64,000 nt of DNA from Myotis daubentonii (GCF_963259705.1 NC_081861.1:108406102-108470101); one strand, 5' to 3'; positions 1-10,749 are shown, counted from the stretch's first letter. Notes: generated by a model not told the origin, from the sequence alone. Numbers and translations are program-made.

Positions 1-475
1 GATGTGGAGAAAAAGGAACCCTCCTGCACTGCTGGTGGGATTGCAGACTGGTGCAGCCACTGTGGAGAACAGTATGGAGTTTCCTCAAAAATCTGAAAAT
101 GGAACTTTCATTTGACCCAGTGATCCCACTTCTAGGAATATATCCCAAGAAACCAGAAACACCAATCAGAAAGGATATATGCACCCTTATGTTCATAGCA
201 GCACAATTCACCATAGCTAAGATCTGGAAACAGCCTATGGTAAATGCCCATCAGCAGATGAGTGGATTAGAAAACTGTGGTATATCTACTGAATGGAATA
301 CTATGCTGCTATAAAAAAGAAGGAACTTTTACTATTTGCAACAGCATAGATGGAACTAGAGAGTATTATGCTAAGCGAAATAGGGTGGTGAAGGCCTGGG
401 ACAAGGGATGGGCAGGCTAGAAAGGGTCAAGAGGGAGGAAGGGTGCATATATAATACTTTCAACAATAAAAACTT
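1..475 (+). mobile_element. L1 LINE, 3' end (ORF2 C-terminus and 3' UTR)
   Basis: The translation of the first 310 bases reads as the C-terminal end of L1 ORF2 ([20 protein letters not shown], then the [13 protein letters not shown] region). A short 3' UTR with the usual G-rich piece follows, then ACAATAAAAACTT and an A-rich tail near 470. The left edge of the window cuts the element. ORF2 has in-frame breaks near 300 and is not functional. The same 3' UTR type recurs at 32.8, 41.3, 45.6 and 46.2 kb. Confidence 0.9.
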
Positions 476-518
476 AATTAAAAATAAGTAAATACTACAC
501 TTCTACAACTATAGTCTA

Positions 519-1801
519 CTAGGTATACCAGTTAATGCGGATTTTTTTTCAATAGATGGAGTTACACATATGTTGATATATATGTGATTTGATATATATG
601 CCTTTTTGTTGTATTGACATCAAGTTTCAAAACTTCGTATATCAAATTTGCTGATGGTGTTAACATCATAGATATTTTTTACGTTTAAAAAGGTCGAATT
701 TTGTGCAAAAAAAGAGCATTTGCTGAAAGTTTTAATTCATTACTTTATTTTGAAGAAAAGTGCTGCTGAAAGTTATCATATACTTCAGGAAGCTTATGGT
801 GAACATGCTCCATCTCCAGATACTTGTGAAGGCTGGTTTAAATACTTTAAAAGTGATGATTTCAATGTGAAAGACAAAGAAAGTCCAGGTCAACTGAAAA
901 AAATTGAAGACCAAGAATTACAAGCATTATTGGATGAAGATGCATGTCAAACTCAAAAATAACTTGCAGAAAGATTAAACGTTGCTCAGCAAACAATTTC
1001 CGATCATTTACAAGCAATGGGATAGATTTTAAAGGAAGGAAAATGGGTGCCACATCAACCTAATGAAAGACAAACGGAAAACTGAAAAGTCATCAGTAAA
1101 ATGTTGCTTCAACAACAGGAAAGAAAGTCTTTTTTGCATCGAATTGTGACTAATGATGAAGTGGATTTATTTTGAGAATCCCAAATGCACAAAATCATGG
1201 CTTGATCCAGGTCAACCATCAACATCGACTGCAAGGCCAAACTGCTTCGGAAAGAAGACAATGCTCTGCGTTTGGTGGGATCAGGAAGGTGTGGTATATT
1301 ATGAGCTTCTAAATCCAGGTGAAACCATTAATACTGATCGCTACCGACAACAAATAATCAATTTGAACCACGCTTTGATCGTGAAATGACCAGAATGGGC
1401 CGGAAGACACAGCAAAGTAATTTTGCTTCATGATGATGCACCATCACACACTTCAAAACCAGTTAAAGACATATTCAAAGATCTTGCCTGGGAAGTATTA
1501 ACCCACCCGCTGTATTCACCAGACCTTGCTCCTTCAGATTACCACTTGTTCTGATCGATGGCACATACACTTTCTGAGCAGCACTTCAAAACGTACAAAG
1601 AAGTGGAAAATTGGGTCTCTGAATGGTTTGCCTCAAAACAAGAAAAGTTCTATTGGGAGAGTATCCACAAATTACCTAAAGATGGAGGAAATGTGTAGCT
1701 AGCGATGGACATTACTTTGAATGAAGCGTTTCTGATGTTTCTCTTGAAATTATCGTGTTTTCTTTGATTATAAAATCCGCATTATTAACTGGTACACCTA
1801 G
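519..1801 (+). mobile_element. mariner DNA transposon, near full length, with TIRs and TA target site
   Basis: The left end CTAGGTATACCAGTTAATGC and the right end, read in reverse, CTAGGTGTACCAGTTAATAA are inverted repeats. Each is flanked by TA (517-518 and 1802-1803), the target duplication of the Tc1/mariner superfamily. The 1283-bp length is normal for mariner. The interior carries a decayed transposase. This dates a cut-and-paste burst in an ancestor. The element cannot move by itself now. Confidence 0.93.
720..1700 (+). pseudogene. mariner transposase pseudogene
   Basis: The N-terminal helix-turn-helix part reads from 720 (AAESYHILQEAYGEHAPSP and on to the LAERLNVAQQTISDHL helix). The catalytic core follows: TNDE near 1150, LLHDDAPSH near 1425-1450 and YSPDLAPSDYHLF near 1515-1550. 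These give the D,D34D pattern of mariner. Breaks include in-frame stops near 960, 1023 and 1083, a frameshift right after the TNDE motif near 1160, and two further stops (1387-1389 and 1551-1553) that look like CGA-to-TGA CpG decay. A functional protein would be about 340 residues. Subfamily is not assigned. Confidence 0.9.
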
Positions 1802-1803
1802 TA

Positions 1804-2488
1804 CATATTTAAAGCCAAGAGTCATCGCTCATAAACAGTGTTCAGCGAATGATTAGCATATGATTATACCGCATCTGGTGGTAACTGGTTCTGTTGTTGT
1901 TTGGCGTGACTTTCTGCAGTAGTTTTAACATGTGCCAGCTGATGTTCCAGGTGTGCTAAGCAACATCCCAGCTGTGTGCATTTATTAACTTGTGGTAACT
2001 GGTGAATGCATGCATTTACTATTACCTATTCAGTATAAATTTAAAATCACAGTAATACATATAGATAACTTTTCTATGAAATTAAACTTTTCATACATAC
2101 TTCATTTTAATTACCCAAATGTGTCTATACAAGTAAAAACAGGGAAACTAATTTGTTAAATTTTTAACATGCATTCAGAAAATCTACTTAATTATATAAT
2201 GGACTTTTGGCTTTAATGGCCACCCCCTTGTCCAAATTAGTCCATTATATCCAGGTTTTACTGTACTGTATAATTCTTTTCATATTACACTCTGAAAGTA
2301 AAAAATTATTGATAGTAAACATATTAGTATTTACCTGGGGTTAGGTAGTGGGTCTGGGTAGGTAAGAAGATGGCTATGGCTAAAAAAGGATATCACTAGG
2401 GATCCTTATTGTCATGATCACAAGAATTTACACATGTGATAAAACGGCATACACACATTATACCAAAGTCAAATTCCTGGTTTTACTA
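1804..2488. other. intronic stretch, mostly unassigned
   Basis: This lies in CHM intron 12, right of the mariner. I see no gene. It is AT-rich, has two copies of a TGGTAACTGG word near 1880 and 1995, and holds a possible DNA-transposon end at 2193-2266, listed separately. Confidence 0.5.
2193..2266. mobile_element. possible pogo/Tigger-like transposon end
   Basis: Read on the minus strand, the segment starts CAGTAAAACCTGGATATAAT and is followed by GGACTAATTTGGACAAGG. This resembles Tigger-type ends, which begin with CAGT and carry a GGATATAA-like word. The word TATAATGGAC is repeated in inverse orientation 45 bases away, so the segment can form a hairpin. No matching second end was found. 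Confidence 0.3.
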
Positions 2489-2634
2489 TCTGTAATAATA
2501 AAAGCGTAATATGCTAATTAAACTGGACAGCTGAAAGACCTTCCGGACGAAGCAGGGGCTGCGAGGGCCAAGGGCAGCCATGGCGGCTGTGAGGGCCGAG
2601 CCCCTTGAATGAATTTTGTGCATTGGGCCTCTAG
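2489..2634 (+). mobile_element. Hel-1: very short non-autonomous Helitron
   Basis: The 5' end TCTGTAATAATAAAAGCGTA followed by ATATGCTAATTAAAC is the HeliBat-type 5' end. The 3' end has GAATTTTGTGCATTGGGCCT followed by CTAG. It sits between A (2488) and T (2635), as Helitrons do, without a target duplication. At 146 bp it is the smallest complete copy here. The body contains a GCCATGGCGGCTGTG motif. It has no coding capacity and relied on Rep/helicase from an autonomous relative. Confidence 0.92.
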
Positions 2635-3289
2635 TTTTATTATAATTTGGTTTTACATCTCTAGGTAGAGGGATTATATTAATTGTGCATTTCTTGTTAA
2701 TATTTTCCAAATTATCAATATCTATTAGACTGGGGCTACAAAAGTATTTCACATGGGAAAATAATTTATAAAAATATATTTACAAAAATAATCACAAGTA
2801 TAAAATAAATGTAATTTAGAAAACCAAGGATGAAGTTTTATTTTATAACTAAGACACTAGCACAGATAAAAGGATATGAAAAACTAATTAAAATAATAGA
2901 GGAAAATAATAACTGTCACGGTAAAGATTTGCATATATTGCAAATCACTGTAAAAGGAAAAAAACCCTTTTCTGAGCAACTTTTCAAGTGGAAATTTGAT
3001 ATTACAGTAATATTGGACAAGTTTCCTTACTCTCCCTGTTGGCATCAAACTCCCACTTATGTTTTACCACAGTTTTGCCATCTTTTAGTAAATAGTAACT
3101 CTATACTTAAAAACAGAGTCAAGTTTTCCTTGACTACCCCAAACCAGATTAGTCTTCTGCTTCTCATAATTCTTATAAGTTTGAGTAAAACTTAGTACAA
3201 ATTTATAGAATTAAATAATAGCTAATGATATTGCTATGTTTCCCTCCTATGAATCTCTAGAGTCCACTGTTTGTTGGTACCTCTCCTGT
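2635..3289. other. AT-rich intron, nothing recognised
   Basis: No repeat family or exon is recognised. A 121-codon ORF at 2830-3195 has no recognisable motif and no splice context, and is treated as chance. Confidence 0.5.
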
Positions 3290-3435
3290 GGTACTTTCAT
3301 ATTCTGCCTTTTAGAGCTATTTTTGTGTTTGTCTTATCTGTCCCATTAGATTGTGAGTCCTCTAAGGTCAAGACCTAGTCCACATTCATCTTTACTTATC
3401 CTGAAATGTACATTTCACTCAGTTAATACTGTCTT
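3290..3435 (+). repeat. L2/MIR 3'-end fragment
   Basis: The run from TATTCTGCCTTTTAGAGC through GATTGTGAGTCCTCTAAGGT to the later GTCAAGACC and ATTCATCTTTACTTATCC words matches the conserved 3' segment shared by L2 and MIR (an AGATTGTAAGCTCCTTGAGG-like core). It is old and diverged. Confidence 0.5.
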
Positions 3436-3762
3436 GTTCCACGAGGTGTGCAATAAGATTATGAACACTTCAAATCAGGCATGTCAACCTCTGCTTCTTC
3501 ATAATCTTTACAAGTACACAGTTTAGGTCTAGGCACAGTGATGTCTGAGGTATACTTGTTAATTTCTATTTATTGAAGCATTTTTAAGAAATATGTTACA
3601 GAAGGCATAATATCTGACAGTGCTGGAGAAATAAATTTTGATACATATAAAAAAAAAGAACAGATAAAGTAGTCTCTAACTTTAGTCTCATTAAACAGAA
3701 ATAAATTGAGAATTTATATACATGGTAGCAGTTCCATAATGGGATTAAGAATTATAAGGAAA

Positions 3763-4155
3763 GTCCCACTGGTGTGACTCAGTGGTTGAGTGTCGACCTA
3801 TGAACCAGGAGGCCATGGTTCAATTCCAGGTCAGGGAATATGCCGGGGTTGAGGGCTCGATCCCTAGTGGGGAGTGCAGGAGGCAGCCGATTAATGATTC
3901 TCTCTTATTATTATTTTTTTAAAATTTTATTTTATTATTTAAAGTATTACAAATAGTAGTACATATGTCTCCTTTTTTTCTCCATTGACCTTCCCCCGGC
4001 CTCCCCTATCCCCCGGCACATTCCCTCCCCCACCTCCCCCAGTGTCTTGTGTCCATTGGTTATGCTTATATGCATGAATACAAGTCCTTCAGCTGATCTC
4101 TCTCATTATTGATGTTTCTATCTCTCTCTCCCTCTCTGAAATCAATAAAAATATT
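3763..4155 (+). mobile_element. VES-type SINE interrupted by an L1 tail
   Basis: The tRNA-like head (GTGACTCAGTGGTTGAGTGT and a GGTTCAATTCCAGGTCAGGG B-box area), the CTCGATCCCTAGTGGGGAGT and GCAGGAGGCAGCCGATTAAT middle, and the ATTGATGTTTCTATCTCTCT and AAATCAATAAAAATATT tail are the standard VES order. An insertion at about 3911-4097 splits the tail. Confidence 0.92.
3911..4097 (-). mobile_element. 5'-truncated L1 tail nested in a VES SINE
   Basis: Read on the minus strand this is a L1 3' UTR: ATGCATATAAGCATAACCAA, GGACACAAGACACTGGGGGA, then a G-rich run, GTAATACTTTAAATAATAAA and an A-rich tail. Imperfect copies of CTCTCTTATTAT from the SINE flank both sides (about 3900-3910 and 4098-4109), as expected for a target duplication. 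The SINE is therefore older than this L1. Confidence 0.85.
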
Positions 4156-4214
4156 AAAGAGAAGAATTCTAAGAAAAGTAAACAAGAAAACTAGCAGCAA
4201 AGAAAATAATTTTT

Positions 4215-4404
4215 AAATGTTTTTTATTGATTGAAGAGAGAGGAAGAGTGTGAGAAAGAGAAACATCGATGAGAGAGAAACATCCATTGATTGCCTCCTG
4301 CATGCCTGCTACGGGGATCAAGCCAGTAACCTGGGCATGTGCCCTGACTGGCAACCTTCTGGTGCATGGGACGATGTCAACCAACTGAGCCACACCAGCT
4401 AGGC
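4215..4404 (-). mobile_element. VES SINE, minus orientation
   Basis: Tail TTTTTTATTGATTGAAGAGA, middle TTGCCTCCTGCATGCC and TACGGGGATCAAGCC, and head CAACTGAGCCACACCAGCTA are a reversed VES. AGAAAATAATTTTT (4201-4214) and AGAAAATAAATTTTT (4405-4419) are a slightly diverged target duplication. Confidence 0.92.
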
Positions 4405-4674
4405 AGAAAATAAATTTTTTGAAAGTATGTTTCCAATAAGCTTAAGAAAAATTACAAAAAAAAAAAAATTGGAAAGTCACAGAACTTCTTTCACTGAAAA
4501 ACTTAACAATAGTGCCTGTGAAGATTTAGCCACAGAAAATTTTAAAAGCGAGGGGTAGGTATGAAATGACTTATTGTATGAATACACACTGTATGAACAA
4601 AGACTGTGAATAAAAAACACTCTATAAACACAACCCTGGCAACTTTAACAATAACTGCCCTCTTTTACTTTCTA

Positions 4675-4803
<129 letters not shown>

Positions 4804-5410
4804 CTAAAAAGCAGAAATAAAAATCAGACACAGCTGTTAGATCTCATTTTCATTTGTTCTATCATTAGAGTATAGTTAACATAAAAACTGAATGTCTTTT
4901 TCAACCACTCACTGATGTTTGAAAAAATTTAGCTTGTAAGGGTTTTAGAAAAGAATTTGATATCCGTAACACACATATGTGTCCTAAATCCGATTTCTGC
5001 ATTATTTTATATCATCTATAGTGCATTCATATAATTAATAGATAATGAATATTTCAAATATCATTAATATTTATTAAATCCTTCACTTATTTTCAAAGGA
5101 TGCAATTATGACATATTACTTCTGAATTATTTGCACTTCAGTGTTTGAAATCAGATCATATTAAATCTATTTTTTCCATTTTGATTATTCATAATGACTA
5201 AAAATAGCAGTTATGGAATACTAAAATATTTTTATATGTTTCAAATTCCAAAGATATTAAAACAAAGTATATGTCAACATATACACCAAAGTATAGGCAA
5301 ACATATACCAAAATGTTTCAAAATGAATGGCTTCAAATTAATTTAAGGACTCCATTAATAAAAGCAGAAATTTATAATTAAAAGTGAAATGGAAAATTAT
5401 TATTAAATAA
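4804..5410. other. CHM intron 11, upstream part, nothing recognised
   Basis: AT-rich single-copy-like intron between exon 12 and Hel-2. I see no exon, repeat family or RNA gene. A short word, AACATATACCAAA, recurs around 5275-5310. Confidence 0.55.
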
Positions 5411-5988
5411 CTAGAGGCCCGGTGCACGAAATTCATGCACGGGGTGGGGGGTGTCCCTCAGCCCGGCCTGCACCCTCTCCCAATCCGGGACCCCTCAGGT
5501 AGGGTCCCTAGGCCTGGCCGGTGATCAGGGCCTATCTGGGCTTTCCTTCCCCCGGCTGCCGTCAGCTGGCCTTGCCCCCGCTGCTGCCACTGCTTGCCAT
5601 CTGTGTGGTGCTGCTCCCCACTCCCCCGCCACTGTTCGCCTCCCTCTGTAGGCGATAGGCATGGGGTGTGATCACTTGGATGGCTTGGGCCTCCCTTGGC
5701 AGGGCAATCGCTGGCTGGCCCCGCACAGCTGCCACAGCGTTGCTGGCCAGTGGCCTGGGCCTCCCTCTGCAGGGCAATTGATCGCAGAGCCCCCCCATCG
5801 ATCGCCCCGCAGAGGGTGGCCTAGGTCTCCCTCTTCAGGGCAATCGTGGGGCGATGGCGGGGCCCCCCTGACCAATCACATCACACCCACCTTGGCTGGC
5901 CTGGTGCCAGTGCATGTCAAAGCATGGTGGTCCAGAAGGTCGTTCTATTGTTCCGTCAATTTGCATATTGCACTTTTATTATTATGGA
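5411..5988 (-). mobile_element. Hel-2: non-autonomous Helitron
   Basis: On the plus strand it starts CTAGAGGCCCGGTGCACGAA with the ATTCATGCAC hairpin (its 3' end) and finishes with ATTTGCATATTGCACTTTTA and TTATGGA (its 5' end). A5410 and T5989 flank it. The GC-rich body has three diverged units around CTCCCTCTGCAGGGCAATTG, also present in Hel-17. ORFs across it are not conserved. Confidence 0.93.
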
Positions 5989-5998
5989 TTATTATAGA

Positions 5999-6316
5999 CT
6001 ATAGGCCCAGTGCATGGAAATTTGTGCACTGGAGGGGGAGAGTCCCTCAGCCCGGCCTGCGCACTCTCACAGTCTGTCCTCAGGGGATGTCCTACTGAGG
6101 GAGGTGACCGGGCTGGCTGATCAGGAGATGGTGGTGCCCCCCCCATCACCCCTCCACCACTGCTGGTTGCCATTCCCCCCCATTGCCGTTCCCTCCCTCT
6201 GCCCGCTGGCACACGCCTTGGCCAGCCTGGAACCACCACCTCGCCGGCCCTGCCCCCTGCCAACTGGTTGTTCTGCCGTCTGGTCTATTTGCATATTACG
6301 CTTTTATTATATAGGA
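5999..6316 (-). mobile_element. Hel-3: non-autonomous Helitron, 10 bp from Hel-2
   Basis: It starts CTATAGGCCCAGTGCATGGA (CTAG changed to CTAT), has the TTTGTGCACTGG hairpin arm, and ends TATTTGCATATTACGCTTTT with ATTATATAGGA. A5998 and T6317 flank it. Its orientation equals Hel-2 and only TTATTATAGA separates the two. Confidence 0.93.
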
Positions 6317-6774
6317 TGTTTACTGATATATGGTATGCTGTCCTAGGCACTACTGATATGCTATATGGCTTTATATTTAAAAGATTTTAAATGACCATTA
6401 GGTCAATGTTTCTCTATAAAACCAAAGTTTCAATATTAAACCTCAATCTAATCTTTACTCTGATGAAACTATACTCTCTCATTTAGGAAATACTTGCCAA
6501 AAGGTAAAGCCCCATTTGGACTTTTACCTGTGACTATCATGCTTAGATTTTGACGGTAATATCAGGTTGATAGCCCCCAGAGGAAATGCTTACAACAAGT
6601 TCCCAAAACAGAAATTATTTCAATAACCATGACTATCTTACTACTTGTACATGCATTTTTGGGCTTACAGTGTCTCAAAAACTATGTTCCCCATACTCCT
6701 AACTCCCTTTGCTGCTGTCCATGATAGAAAATGTACTTTAGGATTAAAGAGAGAGGATCCACTAAAATATATAA
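6317..6774. other. AT-rich intron, nothing recognised
   Basis: No repeat or exon is recognised between Hel-3 and Hel-4. Confidence 0.5.
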
Positions 6775-7020
6775 TCTTACCTAATAATAGACAAATATGT
6801 AAATTGACTGTCCCTCCACTACGCTCACCAGCCAATCAGGAGAGTATGCAAATTAACCTAATAGATGGCGGTTAATTTACATATGTAGGCATGAAGCAGT
6901 GGAACAAAGACTGAAGGCTCCGTCCATAGTGAAGTCCTGGGTCCTGGAGGAAAACCGGTGCCGGCAGCCAGGGGAAGGGAAGGCCTATTGCACGAATCTC
7001 TTCGTGCAACAGGCCTCTAG
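6775..7020 (+). mobile_element. Hel-4: short Helitron
   Basis: 5' end TCTTACCTAATAATAGACAA and ATATGTAAATTGAC; 3' end TTGCACGAATCTCTTCGTGC followed by AACAGGCCTCTAG, a clear terminal hairpin. Flanks are A6774 and T7021. The 5' half contains CCAATCAG (near 6833) and ATGCAAAT (near 6847), and the word GATGGCGG. Confidence 0.94.
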
Positions 7021-7135
7021 TGCTATGTTATAATTATCAAATGATTATGACTAAAAACATGAGTATAACCGGAAAGGTCTCTTAAGGACTATAAAAACAT
7101 ATAAGTACTTCATTTACTATTGTTATTCTTTTTAT

Positions 7136-7384
7136 TAATCCTCACCTGAGGATAGTTTTTTCTATTGATTTTTAGAGAAAGTGGAAAGGAGGGCAGGAAG
7201 AAGGGAGAGAGAGAGAAACATTGACGTAAGAGACACACGCTAATCTTTTGCTTCCGGCATGCACCCTAACCTGGGCCAGGGATTGAGCCTGCAACTCAAA
7301 TACATGCTCTTGACCAAAAAATCAAACCTAAGACCCTTTGGTTCGCAGGCAGGTGTTCTAACCACTGAGTTACCGGCCAGGGCT
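7136..7384 (-). mobile_element. VES-related SINE, older long-tailed variant, minus orientation
   Basis: The tail TCCTCACCTGAGGATAGTTT with CTATTGATTTTTAGAG, the middle GGGATTGAGCCTGCAACTC and the head AACCACTGAGTTACCGGCCA and GGGC are the reversed VES order. The tail is longer and the divergence greater than in the other copies, which suggests an older subfamily. Confidence 0.88.
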
Positions 7385-7549
7385 TAAAGTGCTTCTTTTG
7401 TTTCCTATAACTATCATTTATACTTTTTAAAAATTGAGATATAATCAGTGACCTCCAATCACAGAATTTTCCATATTCTGAACTCTCAGGAGCCTAAATA
7501 TTTACAAGGAGGACAGAGCCCACAAAGGAAGTGGAGAGGGAATAGCCAG

Positions 7550-8080
7550 AGTTATGAGGAAAAATAGGAGAGCACAGTGCCATGGAAGCCAAAGGAGTAT
7601 AGAGTTTCAAGAGAAAAGAAATCATCAACATTGCCAATCAAATGTACCAAAAAATACCTAGTGACAAAAAACAAAAAATGCCCCGTGGCCCTGACTATTA
7701 TGAAGCAATTAAAGAACTTACCAAGATAAATTAGCCAGAAATATGGGAGTAGAAGCCATGTTAGTCCAGAAGTGAATGAGAGGTAAGGAGCTAGAGGCAG
7801 CAAGTACAGATAATATCTTGAACATTTTGATAAGAGAAGGGGAGATTGGATACCAGCTAGAGATGGGGACATAGTCAAGGGAACATTTTATTATTTACTT
7901 TTGGGATAGAAAATGCTACTACATATATACAGGTTGAGAGGAAAATGCCAGTAGTTGGGAAAGGCTGGAGATACAGGAGAGAAAGCAGGTATGCAGGGTG
8001 CTGTGTGTGTGTCATTGGCACTTGTGAAAGAGTATAACCTTGGACAAGGGTAGGAGCCCTCTTAATGTCTGTCCTGGTAT
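7550..8080 (-). repeat. L2 LINE fragment, minus orientation
   Basis: Words such as GAGTTTCAAGAGAAAAGAAA, GTGAATGAGAGGTAAGGAGC, CAGCAAGTACAGATAATATC and AGCTAGAGATGGGGACATAG follow the reverse complement of the L2 ORF in the right order. It is ancient, with many small gaps and no open frame. Confidence 0.6.
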
Positions 8081-8879
8081 ACATAAATTATAGGTGGTGG
8101 AACAGAATGTCAAGTGCCATTGTGTTTAGTAGGTGGCCTCACTTTTCTGTGAAGTGGGGAGGAGGTTTTGAGAAGTTTAAGGGAAAAAGGGTGGGTAAAA
8201 TAGTGAGGACCTGAATTAGCCACTGAGGGGAAAGGGAGAGAGAGCTGTCTCAAGCCAGTGGAAGAGCTAACTGATGATAGGTACTAAGATCCAGCTGAAT
8301 GAGACTGTTGTCCCTGACACTGTGGCAGTGCCAGTCTGTCTGATTGTGTGGTTTACTCAAGAAGCCCTCAGTGATCCAGATGCAGATTATCCAATTAATG
8401 GGATTTTCCTCTGTGTGTGCAGTGGAAGAACATGATTACATGGGATTTGAAGGTGTTGATGGAAGGGCAGTTCAGATCTACCATGGGATCTAGACCATGG
8501 AAAAAGAAGAGGGCAGAGGGAGCTAGTAATCTGGGAGGAAACAGAGGGGACTAGGAATTGCCAGTCTCTTAACAGGTCATTGACCAGGTTAAATGGCGGG
8601 GGGGGGGGGTAAGAGAATGAAAGCTGGAACGATAGGAGCAGATTAATGCCATTGTAAACCCATGACCTCCAGACTCAACTGGGCCATTAATACTGCCCAG
8701 CCATTTGGCCATGAGATAGATCATTTTCTAACTCCCCACAGTGATTATCTGACATATTTCCTTGAGCTTTGATCCATTCCCATTCTCATACCCCCATTCT
8801 CTGGAGATTACCTCACTTTGTAATTTAAAGAGTAAATGTAATGCATCAGATGGGAACTCCCAAATGATCCTGCATTCAC
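8081..8879. other. unassigned intron, possibly diverged L2
   Basis: Purine-rich sequence continuing from the L2 fragment, with a run of 12 G at 8598-8609. I cannot place it firmly. No exon is seen. Confidence 0.4.
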
Positions 8880-9050
8880 CCTCTTATCTCACATCCCATC
8901 TAACAGCAACACTTTTACCTGTTCTCTGAATCCTATCTTCCCTGGCCTTTTACCTGGACCTTGCTGCATCAGTAATCCTTCTTTTGTCCTGGGTATCTTC
9001 AACCCCACTCTTTCCACTGGCTCAAAATCATCAGCTGAAATATACACTAA
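8880..9050 (+). repeat. L2 LINE fragment, plus orientation
   Basis: TTTTACCTGTTCTCTGAATC, CTATCTTCCCTGGCC, GCTGCATCAGTAATCC and CTTTCCACTGGCTC follow the L2 ORF on the plus strand. It is opposite in direction to the L2 at 7550-8080. Hel-5 inserted at its right end. Confidence 0.55.
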
Positions 9051-9245
9051 TCCTATATAATAAAAGCATAATATGCAAATTGACCAAATGGTGGAATGAC
9101 TGGTTGGCGGGGGGCAGGGCCAGTGAGCAGGTAGCGCCAGGCCAGCCAAGGTGCGTGCCAGCAGGCAGAGGGAGGGGACTGCGATTGGGGGGGAGGGGTG
9201 GCGGCGACCAGTGGTGGCGGAGGGGCAAGCTATGAGGGCAGAGGT
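9051..9245 (+). mobile_element. Hel-5: Helitron with intact 5' end and missing 3' end
   Basis: Starts TCCTATATAATAAAAGCATA and ATATGCAAATTGACC after A9050. The body matches the first 190 bases of Hel-17 (GCCAGGCCAGCCAAGG, GGCAGAGGGAGGGGAC). It breaks off near 9245 with no hairpin and no CTAG. This is either a deletion or a truncated transposition product. Confidence 0.85.
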
Positions 9246-9345
9246 GCTATCATGGTTAGCACTGTTTCCTCAGAACCCAGCACACTGGCTGGCACGTAAA
9301 AAGCACCTACTATTTGCTAAATGATTAAATGAAAGAACTGAGGTT
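9246..9345 (+). repeat. MIR/L2-like 3' fragment
   Basis: The stretch around ACTGGCTGGCACGTAAAAAG and GCACCTACTATTTGCTAAAT with GATTAAATGAA resembles the GCCTGGCACATAGTAGGTGC core of MIR and L2 3' ends. Confidence 0.4.
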
Positions 9346-9473
9346 CATGCAATAACAAAGATATTTGTTTCATATAACAGAAAGCTTCCAACTTAAAGAA
9401 CTGTAGGAACCTATTTTTAGTAGTGAATATATAGAATAGGTCTGACAGTCATACTTACTGAGTAAGCTGATTT

Positions 9474-9690
9474 AAAAATATATATATTTTATTGATTTTC
9501 TACAGAGAGGAAGGGAGAGGGATAGAGAGCTAGAAACATTGATGAGAGAGAAACATCGATCAGCTGCCTCCTGCACACCTCCTACTGGGGATGTGCCCAC
9601 AACCAAGGTACATGCCCTTGACCAGGATTGAACCTGGGACCTTTAGGTCCGCAGGCTGATGCTCTATCCACTGAGCCAAACCGGTTAGGG
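9474..9690 (-). mobile_element. VES SINE with perfect 16-bp target duplication
   Basis: Complete reversed VES from an AT-rich tail (ATATATATTTTATTGATTTT) to the head (CTGAGCCAAACCGGTTAGGG). CTGAGTAAGCTGATTT flanks it exactly at 9458-9473 and 9691-9706. The perfect duplication argues for a fairly young insertion. Confidence 0.96.
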
Positions 9691-9706
9691 CTGAGTAAGC
9701 TGATTT

Positions 9707-10281
9707 TATCAGTCACTGTAAAATATGGTCAGGAGAAGGGAGCACACCTCTGGAATTTAGGTGAACAGACTGAGGGTACACCACAGGTATAGAGAGATTC
9801 CAAAAGAATTGGAGGTGAGGAGGCTGAAGAGGGTACTGAAATAAACAGTGGCAATAAGGAAGTACCAGAAATGAAAATGTGTGTTGATACTCATTCACAC
9901 CAGGCCCAGTGGTGGGCTTAACACCGGTACCATAGCATTAGTTATCATGAAGTCTTTTCCTCCAAGATTCTAAAATGTGTTCTCTGGGGATTATCTTTTT
10001 CTTCTCATAACTATGTATTTTCAGTTCCAAAGAAATAGTTGTTGGAACACTAGGATTTAATCCAATTTTCCTAGCATAAATCTGTTATACACAATTATTT
10101 ATTGTTAGAAGGAAATCTTTAAGAAACCAAGATTATTACATAATTGCCATTAAATATTTTAAAATATCTTAAATTAGCACATATAACTTACTATATTTTA
10201 TTTCACCAATATTAATTTATACATTTTACCATGTAGATTAAATTAGCAACATGTTATTAAAAAGTACAAGACTAAAATTAC
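9707..10281. other. CHM intron 11, part next to exon 11
   Basis: No repeat family is recognised. AT-rich intronic sequence leads into the donor of exon 11. Confidence 0.55.
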
Positions 10282-10345
10282 CTGTTGATCTGAATCTGCT
10301 TGTAGTACAGATCTATCTGTAATTAGGACTGCCCTGGAAATTTGC
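10282..10345 (-). CDS. CHM: CHM exon 11 (Rab escort protein 1)
   Basis: 64 nt on the minus strand encode (R)[14 protein letters not shown], then QADSDQQ. The acceptor is TGCATTATAG and the donor is GTAATT. The first codon is completed by the last two bases of exon 10, and the exon ends on a codon boundary, so exons 10, 11 and 12 join in frame. Length equals human CHM exon 11 (c.1350-1413, from memory). The segment is in the GDI-like C-terminal half of REP-1, the escort for Rab prenylation. A differing spot is QAD where I recall KTD in human. No stop or frameshift is present. Confidence 0.97.
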
Positions 10346-10749
10346 CTATAATGCACAAAACAGTTATTCAGTGATTCAGATTCTATGGATAAGTTTCATT
10401 TACAGTTATATAACCACCAGAAGGCATATTTCAAAGATTTAAGTCACGATAAAAGTGTCACCTCCCCAAACAGAGTCAAGTTCTGCTTTAATCTTTTCTT
10501 GGCTCATGAAAGGAAGGATATGTGACCTGCAGACAAACCCCAGCTGATGCAAAGGAGTCAAAATTAGGCTAAGTTCCCCCCAAACCAGACCCTATAAGAG
10601 AACAATGGTAACATACTCAATACTATCTTTTGTTTGGTATATATTTGCATCTTACTTGAACAATGGTTATACAGAAGTTTCAATGTAATCACAAAGCTAA
10701 ACTTTTCTGTTTCACCTTCTCTTGGACAGTGGGTGATGTGGTGCCTTAC
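10346..10749. other. CHM intron 10 (404 bp)
   Basis: This is the only intron fully in view that carries no Helitron, SINE or L1 that I recognise. It has GT..AG ends on the minus strand. A C-run, CCCCCC, sits near 10576. Confidence 0.8.
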
